Below are positions 11,436-23,640 of a stretch of DNA of 64,000 nt, piece by piece. This stretch comes from Phragmites australis (Eukaryota > Streptophyta > Magnoliopsida > Poales > Poaceae). The notes beneath the pieces are model-generated. The model had not been told where the DNA came from and did not search any database. It was given only the letters and a program-made list of their open reading frames with translations. Position numbers and translations under genes: made by a program. The stretch spans positions 7,481,501-7,545,500 of the forward strand of contig NC_084932.1 of assembly GCF_958298935.1 (NCBI RefSeq), given 5' to 3'. The first letter of the stretch is position 1. Every line of letters starts with the position of its first letter.

Positions 11436-14400
11436 ATGGCACCGGCCGCTAGTAACACTTCCAGTTTTAATTTGCGATCGATTCTTGAAAAAGAGAAGCT
11501 TTCTGGAACAAACTTTATTGATTGGTATAGAAATCTGAGAATTGTTCTCAAACAAGAGAAAAAGGAATATGTTCTAGAGGTCCCCTATCCTGATGAACCA
11601 GCTGATAATGCACCTGCCGCGGATCGGAGGGCTTATGAGAAGCACACCAACGATTCACTGGATGTTAGCTACCTCATGCTTGCCTGCATGTCCTTTGAGC
11701 TTCAGAAGCAATATGAGAACATGGATGCCCATGATATGATTGTGGGACTCCGAGGCATGTTTGAGAACCAAGCTCGGGTCGAGAGGTACAACACCTCAAA
11801 GTCCTTGTTTGCGTGCAGGTTAACAGAAGGCAGTCCAGTCAGTTCTCATGTGATCAAAATGATTGGTTACATTGAGAGCCTGGAAAAACTTGGTTTTCCA
11901 CTTAGCCCTGAGTTGGCTACGGATGTAATTCTCCAGTCGCTCCCTGTGAGCTTCGAGCCGTTCATTTTGAACTTTCATATGAACAGCATGGAGAAAAGCA
12001 TGGCTGAATTGCATGGGATGCTAAAAATTGCTGAGGAAAGCATTAAGAAGAGCTCTAGTCATGTGATGATGGTTCAAAAGGATAGCAAGAAGAGAAAGTG
12101 CAAGGGCAAGGCTAAAACTTCGGATGAGATCTCGAGTTCTAAGCCTAAACCTGTTGGAAAGCCCAAGGCTAGCCCTGCATCTTCTGACACTTGCCACCAC
12201 TGCCATAAGACTGGTCATTGGCGGAGGATCTGCAAATTGTACTTGGAAGAACTCAAAAGGAAGAAGGGAAGTAAGACTTCCTCTTCAGGTATAAATGTTA
12301 TTGAAATTAATCTTGCTACTCGTCCTAATGATTCATGGGTATTTGATACCGGATCAATGATTCATACTTGCAAATCGTTGCAGGGACTGAAAAGGACTAG
12401 GAAGTGTGCAAGAGGCGAATTGGATGCTCGCGTCGGCAATGGTGCAAAAGTTGCTGCGTTAGCCGTTGGCGTTTACTCCTTATCGCTACCCTCAGGATTA
12501 GTTTTGGAATTAAATAATTGTTATTATATTCCTGCCTTGGGCAAAAACATTATCTCTTCTTCATGTTTGGAAGAAGATGGTTATGAATTCATAATAAAGA
12601 ACAAGTGTTGTTCGATATTTTTGAATGGTATGCTCTATGGTAATTGTCCATTAGTAAATGGATTATATATATTGGATCTTGAGGATATAACTATTTATAA
12701 CATTGATACAAAGAAGCCTCGGCTTGATGATTTGAATCCCACTTTTGTTTGGCATTGTCGATTAGGTCATATAAATGAGAAGCGTATGCAGAAGCTCCAT
12801 AAAGATGGTCTTCTACATTCATTTGATTTCGAATCATTTGATACATGCGAGTCTTGTTTACTTGGCCAAAGTGAAAACTAAGACGCCTTTCACTGGTCAA
12901 AGTGAGAGGACAAATGAATTATTGGTCCTAGTACATACAGATGTATGTGGACCGATGAGTTCTACAGCTAGAGGTGGTTTTCAGTATTTCATTACTTTCA
13001 CCGATGACTTTAGTAGATATGGTTACATCTACCTAATGAGGCACAAGTCTGAATCCTTTGAAAAGTTCAAGGAGTTCCAGAATGAAGTACAAAATCATAT
13101 AGGCAAGACAATTAAATTTCTGCGATCAGATCGTAGAGGTGAATATTTGAGCCATGAATTTGGTGATCATCTAAGGCAATGTGGAATCGTTCCACAATTG
13201 ACTCCATCGGGTACGCCACAATGGAATGGGGTGTCCGAGCGGAGGAACCGAACTTTGTTAGACATGGTCCGGTCGATGATGAGCCAATCTGTTCTTCCGT
13301 TGTCCTTCTAGGGATACGCTCTAGAAACTGCTGCTTTCACGTTAAACAGGGTTCCATCTAAGGCTGTAGAGAGGACACCGTATCAGATATGGACCGGAAA
13401 GCGTCCCGGATTGTCTTTCCTTAAGATATGGGGTTGTGAGGCTTATGTAAAACGTTTGTCGTCCGATAAGCTCACTCCCAAATCTGATAAATGCTTCTTT
13501 GTGGGGTATCCTAGGGAAACCAAAGAATATTATTTCTATAACCGGGAAGAAGGCAAAGTGTTTGTCGTCCGGAATGGTGTCTTTCTTGAGAAAGAATTTC
13601 TCGCGAAGAGAGTTAGTGGGAGCACGGTGCAACTCGAACAAATTCGGGAACCACGTGAAAGTGTTTCAGCTCCTATTGAACCACAACTCGGTATGCAAGA
13701 TGTTGCAGAACCTGTTGTCGAGACACCAGCCCCACGTCGGTCGGAAAGGTTCAGTCGTGCACCAGAGCGGTTTATGTTCCTAACCACGGAGCAGCGCGAC
13801 ATATCATTGTTGGACAATGATGAACCTAAGACTTACTCGGAAGCAATGGTGGGACCAGACTCTAAAAAATGGCTTGGAGCCATGAGATCCGAGTTAGAAT
13901 CCCTGCGAGAAAACCAAGTTTGGAACTTGGTCGATCCACCTGATGGTTTGAAAACTATCGAGTGTAAATGGGTTTTTAAGAAAAAGATAGACGTTTATGG
14001 AAATATTCACATCTATAAGGCGCGATTGGTGGCGAAAGGTTTCAGGCAAATTTAAGGTGTTGATTATGATGAAACATTTTCGCCCGTCACAATGCTGAAG
14101 TCTATTCGGATTCTCCTAGCAATTGCTGCATATTTCGACTATGAGATATGGCAAATGGATGTCAAAACGGCTTTCCTTAATGGAAACCTAAGTGAGGATG
14201 TGTACATGACACAGCCTGAAGGTTTTGTCGATCCGAAAAATGCTGGGAAGATTTGCAAGCTGCAAAAGTCCATCTATGGACTAAAGCAAGCTTCTCGGAG
14301 TTGGAATCTTCGTTTTGATGAAGTGATCAAAGGGTTTGGTTTCATAAAGAATGAAGAAGAGCCTTGTGTTTACAAAATGACTAGTGGGAGCGCACTTGTG

Positions 14401-15402
14401 TTTCTGGTCTTATATGTGGATGACATATTATTGATCGGAAATAATGTTCCAATGCTCGATGCTGTCAAATCTTCATTGCAAAAGAGTTTTTCAATGAAAG
14501 ATTTAGGAGAGGCAGCATACATATTGGGCATAAAGATCTATAGAGATAGGTCGAGAAGGCTAATCGGATTAAGCCAGAGCACGTACATTGACAAGGTATT
14601 GAATCAGTTCAATATGCAGGATTCCAAGAAAGGTTTCTTGCCAATGTCACATGGCATCACTCTCAGCAAGAATCAATGTCCTTTAACATCTGATGAGCTC
14701 GAGAGGATGAGTGCGATCCCGTATACTTCTGCTATCGGGTCCATCATGTATGCTATGTTTTGTACACGCCCAGATATCTCCTATGCTCTAAGTGTTACGA
14801 GCAGATATCAATCGAACCCAGGTGAATGTCACTGGGCTATAGTAAAGAGTATCCTCAAGTACATGAGAAGAACTAAGGATATGTTCCTAGTCTATGGACG
14901 TGAGGAGGAGCTCGTTGTAAATGGTTACACCGATGCTAGCTTCCAAACCGACAAGGACGATTCGAGATCGCAGTCTGGTTTTGTGTTTTGCCTTAATGGA
15001 GGTGCGGTGAGTTGGAAGAGTTCCAAGCAAGAAACAGTTGCTGATTACACAACGGAGGCCGAGTATATCGTAGCTTCGGAAGATGCAAAAGAGGCTGTTT
15101 GGATCAGAAAATTTGTTTCTGAGTTGGGTGTGGTCCCTAGTGCGTCCAGTCCAATGGACCTCTATTGTGACAATAGTGGTGCCATTGCACAAGCCAAGGA
15201 GCCTAGGTCGCACCAGAAGTCCAAGCACATACTTCGGCGCTATCACCTCATTCGAGAGATTATTGATAGAGGTGATGTAAAGATATGCAAGGTGCACACG
15301 GATTCGAATATTACTGATCCGTTGACGAAGCCTCTCCCACAGCCCAAGCATGAGGCACACTTGAGCTCTATTGGTATTAGATACTTGCGGGATAGACTCT
15401 AG
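11436..15402 (+). pseudogene. copia gag-pol polyprotein with one shift and two stops
   Basis: ATG at 11436 opens a gag domain (SGTNFIDWYRNLRIVL near residue 28). A CHHCHKTGHWRRIC zinc knuckle (CX2CX4HX4C) lies at about residues 252-265 and an aspartic protease motif WVFDTGS at about 304. The pre-integrase segment HCRLGHINEKRM runs to CESCLLGQ. A frameshift falls near 12865-12880. The integrase core follows, with THTDVCGPM-like, FTDDFSRYGY and FLRSDRRGEY blocks and the catalytic Glu in WNGVSERRNRT. A TAG at 13309 replaces a Trp codon, and a TAA at 14053 lies just before GVDYDETFSPV of the reverse transcriptase. The RT active site YVDDILL is at about 14415 and RNase H (TDASFQTDKDD, then TTEAEYIVASE) extends to SKHI and the end. 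Domain order is Ty1/copia. The lesions make this copy non-autonomous although its LTRs are still similar. Confidence 0.93.
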
Positions 15403-16089
15403 TGCATGTGAGAGAATGTGTTCTGTCTATGCTAATGTACTTTTGGATAATTGTTATCTGGTTCCATGAATAATTATCATTTACATTGATCAGCAAGTAT
15501 GTTACTTGTTTGTGAAACTCTTTGTTTTTATGATGTTGTTCTAAATAGTCCCTAATCTCATATCATTGTGTGGGACAATAATGATTTATAGATTAGCACA
15601 TTTGACGGAATGATGATCATGTTTCACGGATCATAGGTTGCTTTCGGGTATGTTATGAAACATGTCGTGGGATGTGAGTGATCAAGATGGAATTTACCCC
15701 TCCTAAATAACGGGAGAGATATCTCTGGGCCCCTCGAGGTAGTTGGATTGGAAAGTGCATGGCCATGCCAATGTGATTAAAGAGTTAATTATGGTGAATC
15801 CACTACTTGATCGAGTGAATGGTCGAGCTATCACAAGGGTGGCACGAATCTCGCCTTGAGCTTGACTGGTATCGTGTGGTAAAGGGATTGGTGCATGAGT
15901 ATATCAAGGTTCAGCCGATATGATCTTTGTGTGCATTCGGGAGTCAATATGTCCTGCTAGGTACAGCTATTGACTTGCAATTCGGAAAAGGGTTTCCGGA
16001 TAGCGGCCGTTTACACATGAACCTAACGGGTCACACACTTAAGGGGATGGAATATAAAACTTGTACTGACTCTAGTGCAAGTGGGAGAT
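15403..16089 (+). other. copia 3' untranslated region and polypurine tract
   Basis: Non-coding. It ends with AAGTGGGAGAT immediately before the 3' LTR, the expected plus-strand primer tract. Confidence 0.75.
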
Positions 16090-16876
16090 TGTTGGTGATA
16101 TGCCCTAGAGGTGATCGAGTTTGCGGATTGGATCTGCTAATGGGCTTTAATACTGATTAAAGGTCCATTAGGGTTTAGAGTCATAATGGGCTTTAATGTT
16201 GATTAAAGGCCCATTGGTGTGCTCTATATAAGAATAGGCAGGGGACAAGGCGCATAGAGTTTTTCCGAAAAATAGATCTTGCCACCAAAAACCCTGGCCG
16301 CCTCCTATTCCCGAACTCCCTTCGAAACCCTAGCCGGGCGCGCGGTGCTAGCACACCGGCGCACGGCGATTCCATCCTTGTACGTGTGGATACCGTAGAG
16401 GCGCTGCTACTATTGAGGTGCTGATCTGCTCGGGAGTACTCGGGACGTGCTCGGGGGTGCTCGGGTTGTGCTCAGGGTGCTCGGGTCGTGCTCGGGGGTA
16501 CTCGGGACGTGCTCGGGAGTGCTCGGGTCGTGCTCGGGGTACTCGGGACGTGCTCGGGGGTACTCGGGACGTGCTCGGAGGTACTCGGGTTGTGCTCAAG
16601 AGTACTCGGGACGTACTCGCGAGTACTCGGAAGGTGCTCGGGACGTGCTCGGGGCGTACTCGCGAGTACTCGGAAGGTGCTCGGGACGTGCTCGGGACAA
16701 GGTTGATGATCGACTACTTGACGCGCACGACGTTGGATTGGTCTGCTCCAACTCTTCTTCCGCTACACTGCTCGTCAAGTGGTAACGATTCATGATCCAC
16801 TACTCGCATGGCTTTCTGGTTGAATGCGGTAGAGAAAATTTATTTTGTGCTAGCGTAGCCTACCCGTTCCCCAACA
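16090..16876 (+). repeat. 3' LTR of the copia element
   Basis: 787 bp, about 43 bp longer than the 5' LTR. Most of the difference is an extra GTGCTCGGGGCGTACTCGCG-type unit in the minisatellite (16425-16698). Confidence 0.93.
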
Positions 16877-16881
16877 CACGT

Positions 16882-17449
16882 GTATCGGACAAGAACTCAG
16901 GCACGTAGGGGGGTGCGTCCGCCTTCCGCTCAACCGGGCCAAAGCGCTGATGCATGGCGTTGATCCAGTCAGCATCCATATCGATGACCCCAACAACAGC
17001 TCCCGCGCAAGGTAGGCCTATGAGGTAGGCTACGTCCTGCAAGGTCGGGGTCATCTCACCGCACGGGACATGGAACGTATGTGTCTCCGGCCTCCATCGA
17101 TCGATCAGTGCTGCTATCAGTGACCGGTCAAAGTAGAAACGATGCGCCACTGCCTCGGGGTTCTCCGTCGATCGGGCCTCAACCATACAGCAAAGCGATA
17201 GGAGTCCCGCCGCTGCCAACCTAAAAGTATCGAAGTACACCAATGATATGGAATTACATCAATGATATGGAAATCTCGTATGAAAGTATCGAAGTACCTG
17301 TGCTTCCACCGATCGTCGATCGTTAGCAGCTCTCCAGGGCCCCGTGATCGGAACACTCCTAACTCCGTCTGGTGCTCGGCGGACAAGAAGCTGCGGTGCC
17401 TCTTGTCCACTGCAGGGTCCAGAAGCTCGAGGGTCGTAGGTTCCGCCAT
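16882..17449 (-). pseudogene. PMD (plant mobile domain) protein, 5' part
   Basis: Exon 1 (17298-17449) begins MAEPTTLELLDPAVDKRHRS and reads to LTIDDRW. A GTACTT donor at 17297 and a TTTTAG acceptor at 17221 define a 77-nt intron. Exon 2 (from 17220) encodes RLAAAGLLSLCCMVEA, then FHVPCGEMTPTLQDVAYLIG and the ADAPPYVPEFL segment, all hallmarks of the PMD fold. The frame is cut by the copia insertion at 16876/16877. Inside the intron, TTCCATATCATTG-like sequence is repeated twice. The gene starts about 0.2 kb downstream of the transposase stop on the same strand. PMDs in elements are thought to have been exchanged with host silencing genes; any function here is inferred and the copy is dead. 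Confidence 0.85.
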
Positions 17450-17661
17450 ATCTGCATTATAAAGACATGTACATTAATGCATTGCTAGGTGTAGAAAGGA
17501 ACAATATACATTGAATGCAAATTCAATATACAACTATATGCAACATGAACATATTGCGACATGTACTTACAAATAAAGGTTCAAATACTAGCAATTGAAG
17601 TACAATTAAGACAGCAAGCTACGCTAAATACAATCACACTACAACACGTCATAATACTCAC
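17450..17661. other. Spacer between the transposase and PMD genes
   Basis: 212 bp, AT-rich, no frame. It probably holds the PMD promoter and the transposase 3' end. Confidence 0.4.
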
Positions 17662-20217
17662 CTAGACAACAGGTGTATTTTTAGGACAATACTTGTACGT
17701 GTGACCTATTTCATTGCACTGACTGCATCTCTTGACCCTAGGACCCGCCTCGGATTCATCCATATCGTTGCGAATCCAGCGAGTTTGTCTGCGGCCAGGT
17801 GCGTTCTTCATCTTTTCCAAATCAGGCACATAGATTCTTGAAGGCCCTGGATTACTTGTAAAAGTGTCAACAATGTCGTAACCATATAACTCATGATTCC
17901 AGGTGTTCAGTATTTGATCCTTCATGAAGTACTTTGAAACAAATTGTCTGGGAAGCATATTGTGCTCCGCACACGCAGTTATGACGTGTGTACAAGATTT
18001 GTAGAGTAATTGTGGCTTCTGGCAACTACAAATGCATGTCCCACTCCTTAGCACACACTCTTGAACATACCGCTCACGTCTTCCACCCCTCCGACCTTTA
18101 TCCCAGCACAGGACACTAAACATGTGCTCCGCAGTCCCCTCTTGATTTGCGCGATACATGTAGGCCTTCTTTGTGGCCTTCTCCATATACTCACATAGCA
18201 TCCGTCCATACAGCATGCGATTATCCTCCATTACATTTTTAGCAACTGCGTACAGATCAATAAAATACTTACAAGTCCTGTGCAAAATGCCTTCTACAAT
18301 TCCAACAAGTGGGAGAGACCTCTGCAAGATTTGTTGTCATTACTCCATACCTTACCCCACCACTGTCGTACAGCAAAGCCTATTTTTTATTTGGCTCATT
18401 ACGTATCTACTGTGAGAAGTTCCTGATAGTTGACCCTGACCTCCTTACTATCTGCGGAGTATCTGTTGGGAGAGGTCCAAGAGCTATCGGTTCATCACCA
18501 TTTGGTGCAGCCTCCGCTGTATGTTTTAGAGTTAGTTCATCAAGTCTTGCCCATAGAGCATTGAACTTTCGTTGCTGGTTTTGACTGCACAACTTTTTGA
18601 AAAGCTTCATCAACTTTTTATTTTTAAACTGTCTGTAGAAGTTCGCACCCATATGGAGCATGCACCACCTGCTCTTTAGGTCGGGCCACTGTGCTGCTAC
18701 ACCCCGTCGAACAATACTATGCTGCATATCCAGCAAAGCCTGCAACAACCCTGCATGTCTATCATGAATCAGACACACATCTGGTCAATCAAGAACAATA
18801 GCATGTTTCACCTGCTCAAGGAACCAATACCAGCTGTCCCCGTTCTCACTCTCCACAAAAGCAAACCCCAGTGGCAGGACTTGGTTGTTACCGTCGACCC
18901 CAATTGCAGACAATATCTGTCATTTGTACTTCCCAGTCAGGAATGTTCCATCCAGGCATATGATGGGTCGACAATACCGAAATGCTTTGATAGTTGCAGC
19001 GAATGCAAAGAAAGCACGCTGCAATACTCGTTTCCCGCTGTACTCCGCATCAGTCGAGGGGTAATGCTTGATATCATAGTAGCTGCCTGGGTTCCTTCCA
19101 CAAAGTCTGGCTAATTGACGAGGTAGATTGTGATATGAATCTTCATATGTTCCGAACCTCATCTCAATGGCTTTCTGTTTCGCCCTCCATACCTTCGCAT
19201 AGTTTATTGTGTACTAGAACCTTTGCTCAATAACACGGATTATTGATCGTGGCTCATACCTTAGGTTGTCCACAATCTCCCCGTACATAACATTTGCAAT
19301 AAAGGCATAAGACAGGTTCTGGTGGGCGAACACTATTTCCTCAATGTGATAATTATGTTCTTTGACTATTGAGCACTGCCAGTAGTCTACCTAGTTCCCT
19401 CTGAATGCGTGCACCCGCCAAGGACATTGAGGCACCAAACACTTCACATCATACTCTCTTTTACTGGATTTAATAACCTTAAACTGTCTCCGAAGAGACA
19501 GCGACCAAAATTTAATTGCATCAATAACTGCCTCCTTTGTAGGGTACATAGCACCCTGAGACACCTCGTTCTCATGGTACTGCCACGGTGTCCGATCATC
19601 CTCGCTAACCACCAGCTTTGAAAATTCATGATCCATCCACTCTGCAGGCACTGTAGCATTACCCTCCTCGTTAGATGAATTCCCATCGGCAAGGCCTTCC
19701 TCCAACTCCATCTCTTCAATGATGCTAGGGATATGCTCCTCTTCATCGGCTACAGCCATCGGTTGCATCTCTGTAATATCTCCAACATCTGCCCTGGTCC
19801 TGACATTAACCTGGTCCGATTCATCTTCCACTGCCTCACTTGGTCCTGCTACTGCTTCCGCAGAGTTCACATCCGTTTGATCTTTCAGGTACACCTCAAC
19901 TAACAAACCAGAGGCATGCCACATTCACAAGATATATCTATATACTGCCTCCAAGTTGATGTGGCTTCGATCGTAACAAGCTCACCAAAGTATCCATAAC
20001 TAGCACGGCTGAGGATAGCTTTCAGCTTCAGCTCATGTTGCTGCGGATCCAGTTGGAAAAACCGCATGAGCCATTTGCACACACCCACAATGGTCCTCTC
20101 ATTAGATTTACTAAGACCCTTCATGACATGACGAAATTCAGATAGATCTACACCGTTAGGACCGTACCTAATTTCACCCTCACCATAATATATCTGAAAA
20201 ATTAATTTATCTGCCAT
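17662..20217 (-). pseudogene. MURA-type MULE transposase (decayed)
   Basis: Translation starts at 20217 with MADKLIFQIYYGEGEI and the NGVDLSEF motif usual for this family's N-terminus. After a frame change near 19910 an acidic linker follows, then the Mutator DNA-binding domain (AVIDAIKFWSLSLRRQFKV, CLVPQCPWRV). The MULE catalytic core follows with ICLDGTFL (first Asp), VCLIHDRH (second Asp) and the signature CMLHMGANF (CxH near the third acidic position). A SWIM zinc finger (CICSCQKPQLLYKSCTHVI) and a C-terminal knuckle CSQCNEIGHTYKYC (CX2CX4HX4C) end the protein at 17662. Stops interrupt it near 19388, 19216, 18900, 18784 and 18405, so it is inactive. It would act by DDE cut-and-paste on the element's own inverted ends. 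Confidence 0.9.
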
Positions 20218-20880
20218 CCCTGAAAAACACCCGCAAACATAACCAATGTTAAGACCAACGAACTATATTTCTCAGTATCGGAGAAAATAATTTACCAACA
20301 CCGATTCATACATAACAATAGGTTTTCAATAATAGTCCTACCCAAACTTACCTACAAATATTACTCTATACAATCTATATTTAATAGTTATTCTACCATG
20401 TTAGAATTAATATTCACAGTATACTAGCATTTTCTAAATGCTACATCCTATATTCGCCTATTATCATACAGTGATAGCTCCTATGTCACACAATACAACC
20501 TTATAATTATTATTCTATAAAATCTACATATTCAAAACTAACATAGTACAAATAATATTCTATATTTCACTGCTATCCTACCAGGTCCTAAGTAAATTTG
20601 ACAATTTTTCTACTAAATATAGTATTTTCTAAACCCTAGGTCATATATGTCTAAAACCTATGTCATATATTATTACTGCACTAATTAACAACAATAAAAA
20701 GAAAAAAGAACTTACTGGAAAGTGATCTTCAAATTCGCAGATCAAATGCAGCAGGGCTTCACCGAGATCTCTTCCTCTCCTCTCCTTCCTCTTCACAAGT
20801 TTTTCTTTTTCTGAATAAAATGTGATTTTTGGCTATTTTTAGCCCTTTTATAGAGGAGGGTGGAGGGGTGGAGGCCGGTG
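20218..20880. other. MULE 5' non-coding region
   Basis: AT-rich sequence upstream of the minus-strand transposase start, presumably its promoter and 5'UTR. The TTTTATAGAGGA at about 20850 is one possible feature; no firm promoter call is possible. Confidence 0.4.
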
Positions 20881-21137
20881 GGCGCGGGCGGGTAGCCCCC
20901 TTACCGCCCCTTGAGAGGGCGGCAAGGAGCCGTACCCTTCTCTCAGGGGGCGGTAAGGACCGGGCACGAGCGCGCACCCCCTTGCCGCCCTCTGAGGGGG
21001 CGGTTAGCAGGACTAACCGCCCTCTTACAGGGCTGCAGCCCTCTCAGGGGGCTGCAAGCGTCTAGTTTTGTAATTTTTTCCACGAGGAATCTATTTATTT
21101 AAATTTTTAATCGAAAAAATATAAAAATAAAAAACTC
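20880..21137. repeat. Right terminal and subterminal inverted region of the MULE
   Basis: This mirrors 7281-7545: GC-rich palindromes (CCGCCCTCTGAGGGGGCGG and relatives), then CTGCAGCCCTCTCAGGGGGC, then the AT-rich terminus. The TSD copy TCGGCTAGC follows at 21138-21146. Confidence 0.8.
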
Positions 21138-21146
21138 TCGGCTAGC

Positions 21147-21760
21147 GGCTTTAAGTGTGCCAGGCCCATCCAGGTTTTGGAGGTTTTATCCTTCGCTGCT
21201 GGTCCAGTTGGGCTTCATCTGTGAAAGGCCCGTCGGGCTTCGGCGAGCGAAGGCCTAACCATGTCTTCGGCTGGCGAAGGGGCGTGGCCCATGAGATCAT
21301 CCTTAGGCTAACTCCAACAGCTACCTTAAAATTTCGTACTATATAACACTATTGCAGTATCCACTATCACTATTACAGCACTATTTTTTTCAACCATCTC
21401 CAACAGATACTCTATAAATTAATCCTATCTTCTCTCCTATATTATTTTTCCTTTAACCGTCCATTCTCGTCCCTGCTCCTCCCTCATCCCTACTCCTCCC
21501 TTCCTCATCCCTTCCCCAAGGCTCTGCACGTGCGCGTACAGGTGAAAAGGCTGGAGCTTTGGAGCGAATGATTCGAGTTTGGGGATGGAAGTTTTAAAGG
21601 CGACGATTGTACCTGTTGTGCTGGAGCAGCAGGTTGAGGCACTTGCTGGCGGCGGAGGGCGAGCCAGGGAGGGAGCAGGTGGGTGAGTATGGGAAGGCGG
21701 TGGGGCCGAGGCGCGGGCTCTTGGTGAGCCTTCCACGCCCGCGGTCGATAGATGCGTCCG
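21147..21760. other. Interior of the outer LTR element just right of the MULE
   Basis: Contains CTTCGG/CGAAGG-rich text related to the MULE target site (CTTCGGCTGGCGAAGG at about 21262). Open frames here lack domains. Confidence 0.4.
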
Positions 21761-22289
21761 TGTATAGTGTTGCAGCTCCGACGTTTCATCTAAAAAATGC
21801 CACCCATCTCTCCTTCCTGTAGCACTTGATTCTCATCCTTAAGCGCGCCTATCCCACCAGCTACTCGCGTGCTAAATCCACCAAAAAGCTTCATCAGCCG
21901 GAAATCGAGCGCGGGTACGCGCTGTGGCAAACCACAATCCTACCGCCAGGCCGCGATTGTTTCTTACGCCTTGGCCAGATGCATTTTCTATTTTTTGCTT
22001 TAGTTTGAAAAGTATGCATGCGTACCTGTGCTAGTGACGCGACAATTCATCCGATTGCTGGGATATCTCGTTGGACCTTTCAGACTTGCGTTAGAGTGGC
22101 CAAGCTTGTGTTTATTTGTCTCCCTGCGCCGGCGAGTCAAGTGGCCAAGGTTGAGTAGCTTCGACGGTGAGCAGAGTGGCCAGGCTAGTGTTTATTTGTC
22201 TCCCTGCCGCCGTAGACCTGAGCAAGGGTTAGTGCACGCTGTTAATCACCTTTATTTCCTGTATATTCGCGATTATTCATCACCTCGAT

Positions 22290-23640
22290 ACACCAAGGAA
22301 TATGTGCGTGCTAGAGTTTAATTCTCGCGCACGTGCATTGCATTAACATGCCAAAATAATTATCTTTTATGTGCACCGGGAAGCATTCACCTATGCATGC
22401 CATTGTATCGCAAGTCAAAATATTTATGTATACGTGCGTGTATCTACATGCCAGAGTATTTATTACTCGTACTTAGGGTTTTTACCCTTTGCACGGAGGA
22501 ATTTGTTTATCAAAATACAGGGTGCCTATCCTTCGTATTAATAAATTTATTCGTATATACCGTTGTGTTTCATCCCTACTTATGTTGCTTCCCTGTACCA
22601 AAGTATTTATCGCAGTGCATTACATATGCATCAAACTTTGTACCCTTCGTTTGCATGTCGGAGCGTTATTTTTCACACGCTCGTGTTTCATTTGCATCAA
22701 AACACTTGTCCTTTGCATGAATACCAAAGTATTTATCTTCTGTGCGTTTGCATGTTATAAATAAATTGAAGTACTTGTCTTTACTCTTCGCAAGGATATG
22801 CAGGTTTTTATGCTCTATTTGAGGGACTATTTCTTCCTCCAATGCAGGTTTTTACCCTTCACATGATATAGCTCATTATTACATGCCGAGGTGTTTACTC
22901 TTCGCATACTCGCATCACATGTGCTCGTATTGCACGCATGCAGAAGCATTTACTCTTCTGAATACATGTACTAACCCTTCGCTCGAGAAACTTCATTCCT
23001 CTTTTGCAGGTTTGGGCCCTTCGTATAGAGTTCTTACCTTTAACTAGAGAGTTTTCATTCTTCGGTGTGACGAAGTATGCATTTACGTGCCAAAGTGTTT
23101 ATTTTCGCACGCTTGCATGCATGCATATTTTGTGCATATATATGCTTCGCATGTATGAATATAATTATTACTCATTTGCGACGGAGTGCGTACTCCATGA
23201 ATGTACAAAGCATCATCACTCGTGATGCATGCGCTTCGCACGTTTTGCATTGCATAAGTGCATCGAAATATTTATTCTTCGTGCATGTTTATTTTTCCAA
23301 ACGCTCGAATAACATATGCATCAAAGCGTTCATTCTTCACACAATTACCGAAGTACTCATCTTCTTTACGTTTGCATTACTTATGTGCATCGAAGCACCT
23401 GATCTACATATATGCATGTATCTCACCCTCTACACGAAGGACTAGTTATACATCATGCACATGTTTTAGCCTTGGTATGAGAAAGCACTTATTGCACATA
23501 TGCAGAAATTTTCAATCGTTGCAGGATGGGATTGATACCTCATATACTGAAGGTTTTATCCTTCGCTGCTGCATTTATCATTGTGCTAAAGCATTTAATC
23601 TTTGATTGTATTTTTCGTGCATCTATTTAATGCACGTACA
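22290..23640. repeat. Long degenerate array of TTTATTCTTCG / GCATGCAT phrases
   Basis: Roughly every 50-80 bp the text returns to variants of AAGTATTTATCTTCG, TTTACCCTTCGCA and TTTGCATG or CATGCAT. It is non-coding despite several long open frames. It is interpreted as internal low-information sequence of the outer LTR element. Confidence 0.6.

Larger units (their letters stand above)
9288..16876 (+). mobile_element. Ty1/copia LTR retrotransposon nested in the MULE's PMD gene
   Basis: Nearly complete 7.6-kb element with 744- and 787-bp LTRs starting TGTTGGTGATATGCCC and ending CCCCAACA. It has a TGGTATCAGAGC primer site, a gag-pol region in the order gag, protease, integrase, RT, RNase H (copia order), and a GTGGGAGAT purine tract before the 3' LTR. 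Flanking 5-mers are CTCGT (9283-9287) and CACGT (16877-16881), a TSD with one mismatch. Six differences in the first about 135 LTR bases suggest a far younger insertion than the outer element. Removing the element and one TSD copy restores the PMD reading frame. Confidence 0.93.
7281..21137 (-). mobile_element. 13.9-kb Mutator-like element (MULE) with transposase, PMD and GRF-finger genes
   Basis: Its ends are inverted. The left end starts GAACATTTTTATTTTTATAT and the complement of the right end starts GAGTTTTTTATTTTTATAT. Both continue into AAAAATTTAAATAAATAGATT. The element is flanked by a perfect 9-bp direct repeat TCGGCTAGC (7272-7280 and 21138-21146), the TSD length of the Mutator superfamily. 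All internal genes are on the minus strand: transposase 17662-20217, PMD gene 17449 down to 8661 (split by a copia insertion), and GRF-finger gene 8542-7940. Each has in-frame stops or a shift, so it is not autonomous now. Without the 7.6-kb copia insertion it would be about 6.3 kb. Confidence 0.9.
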
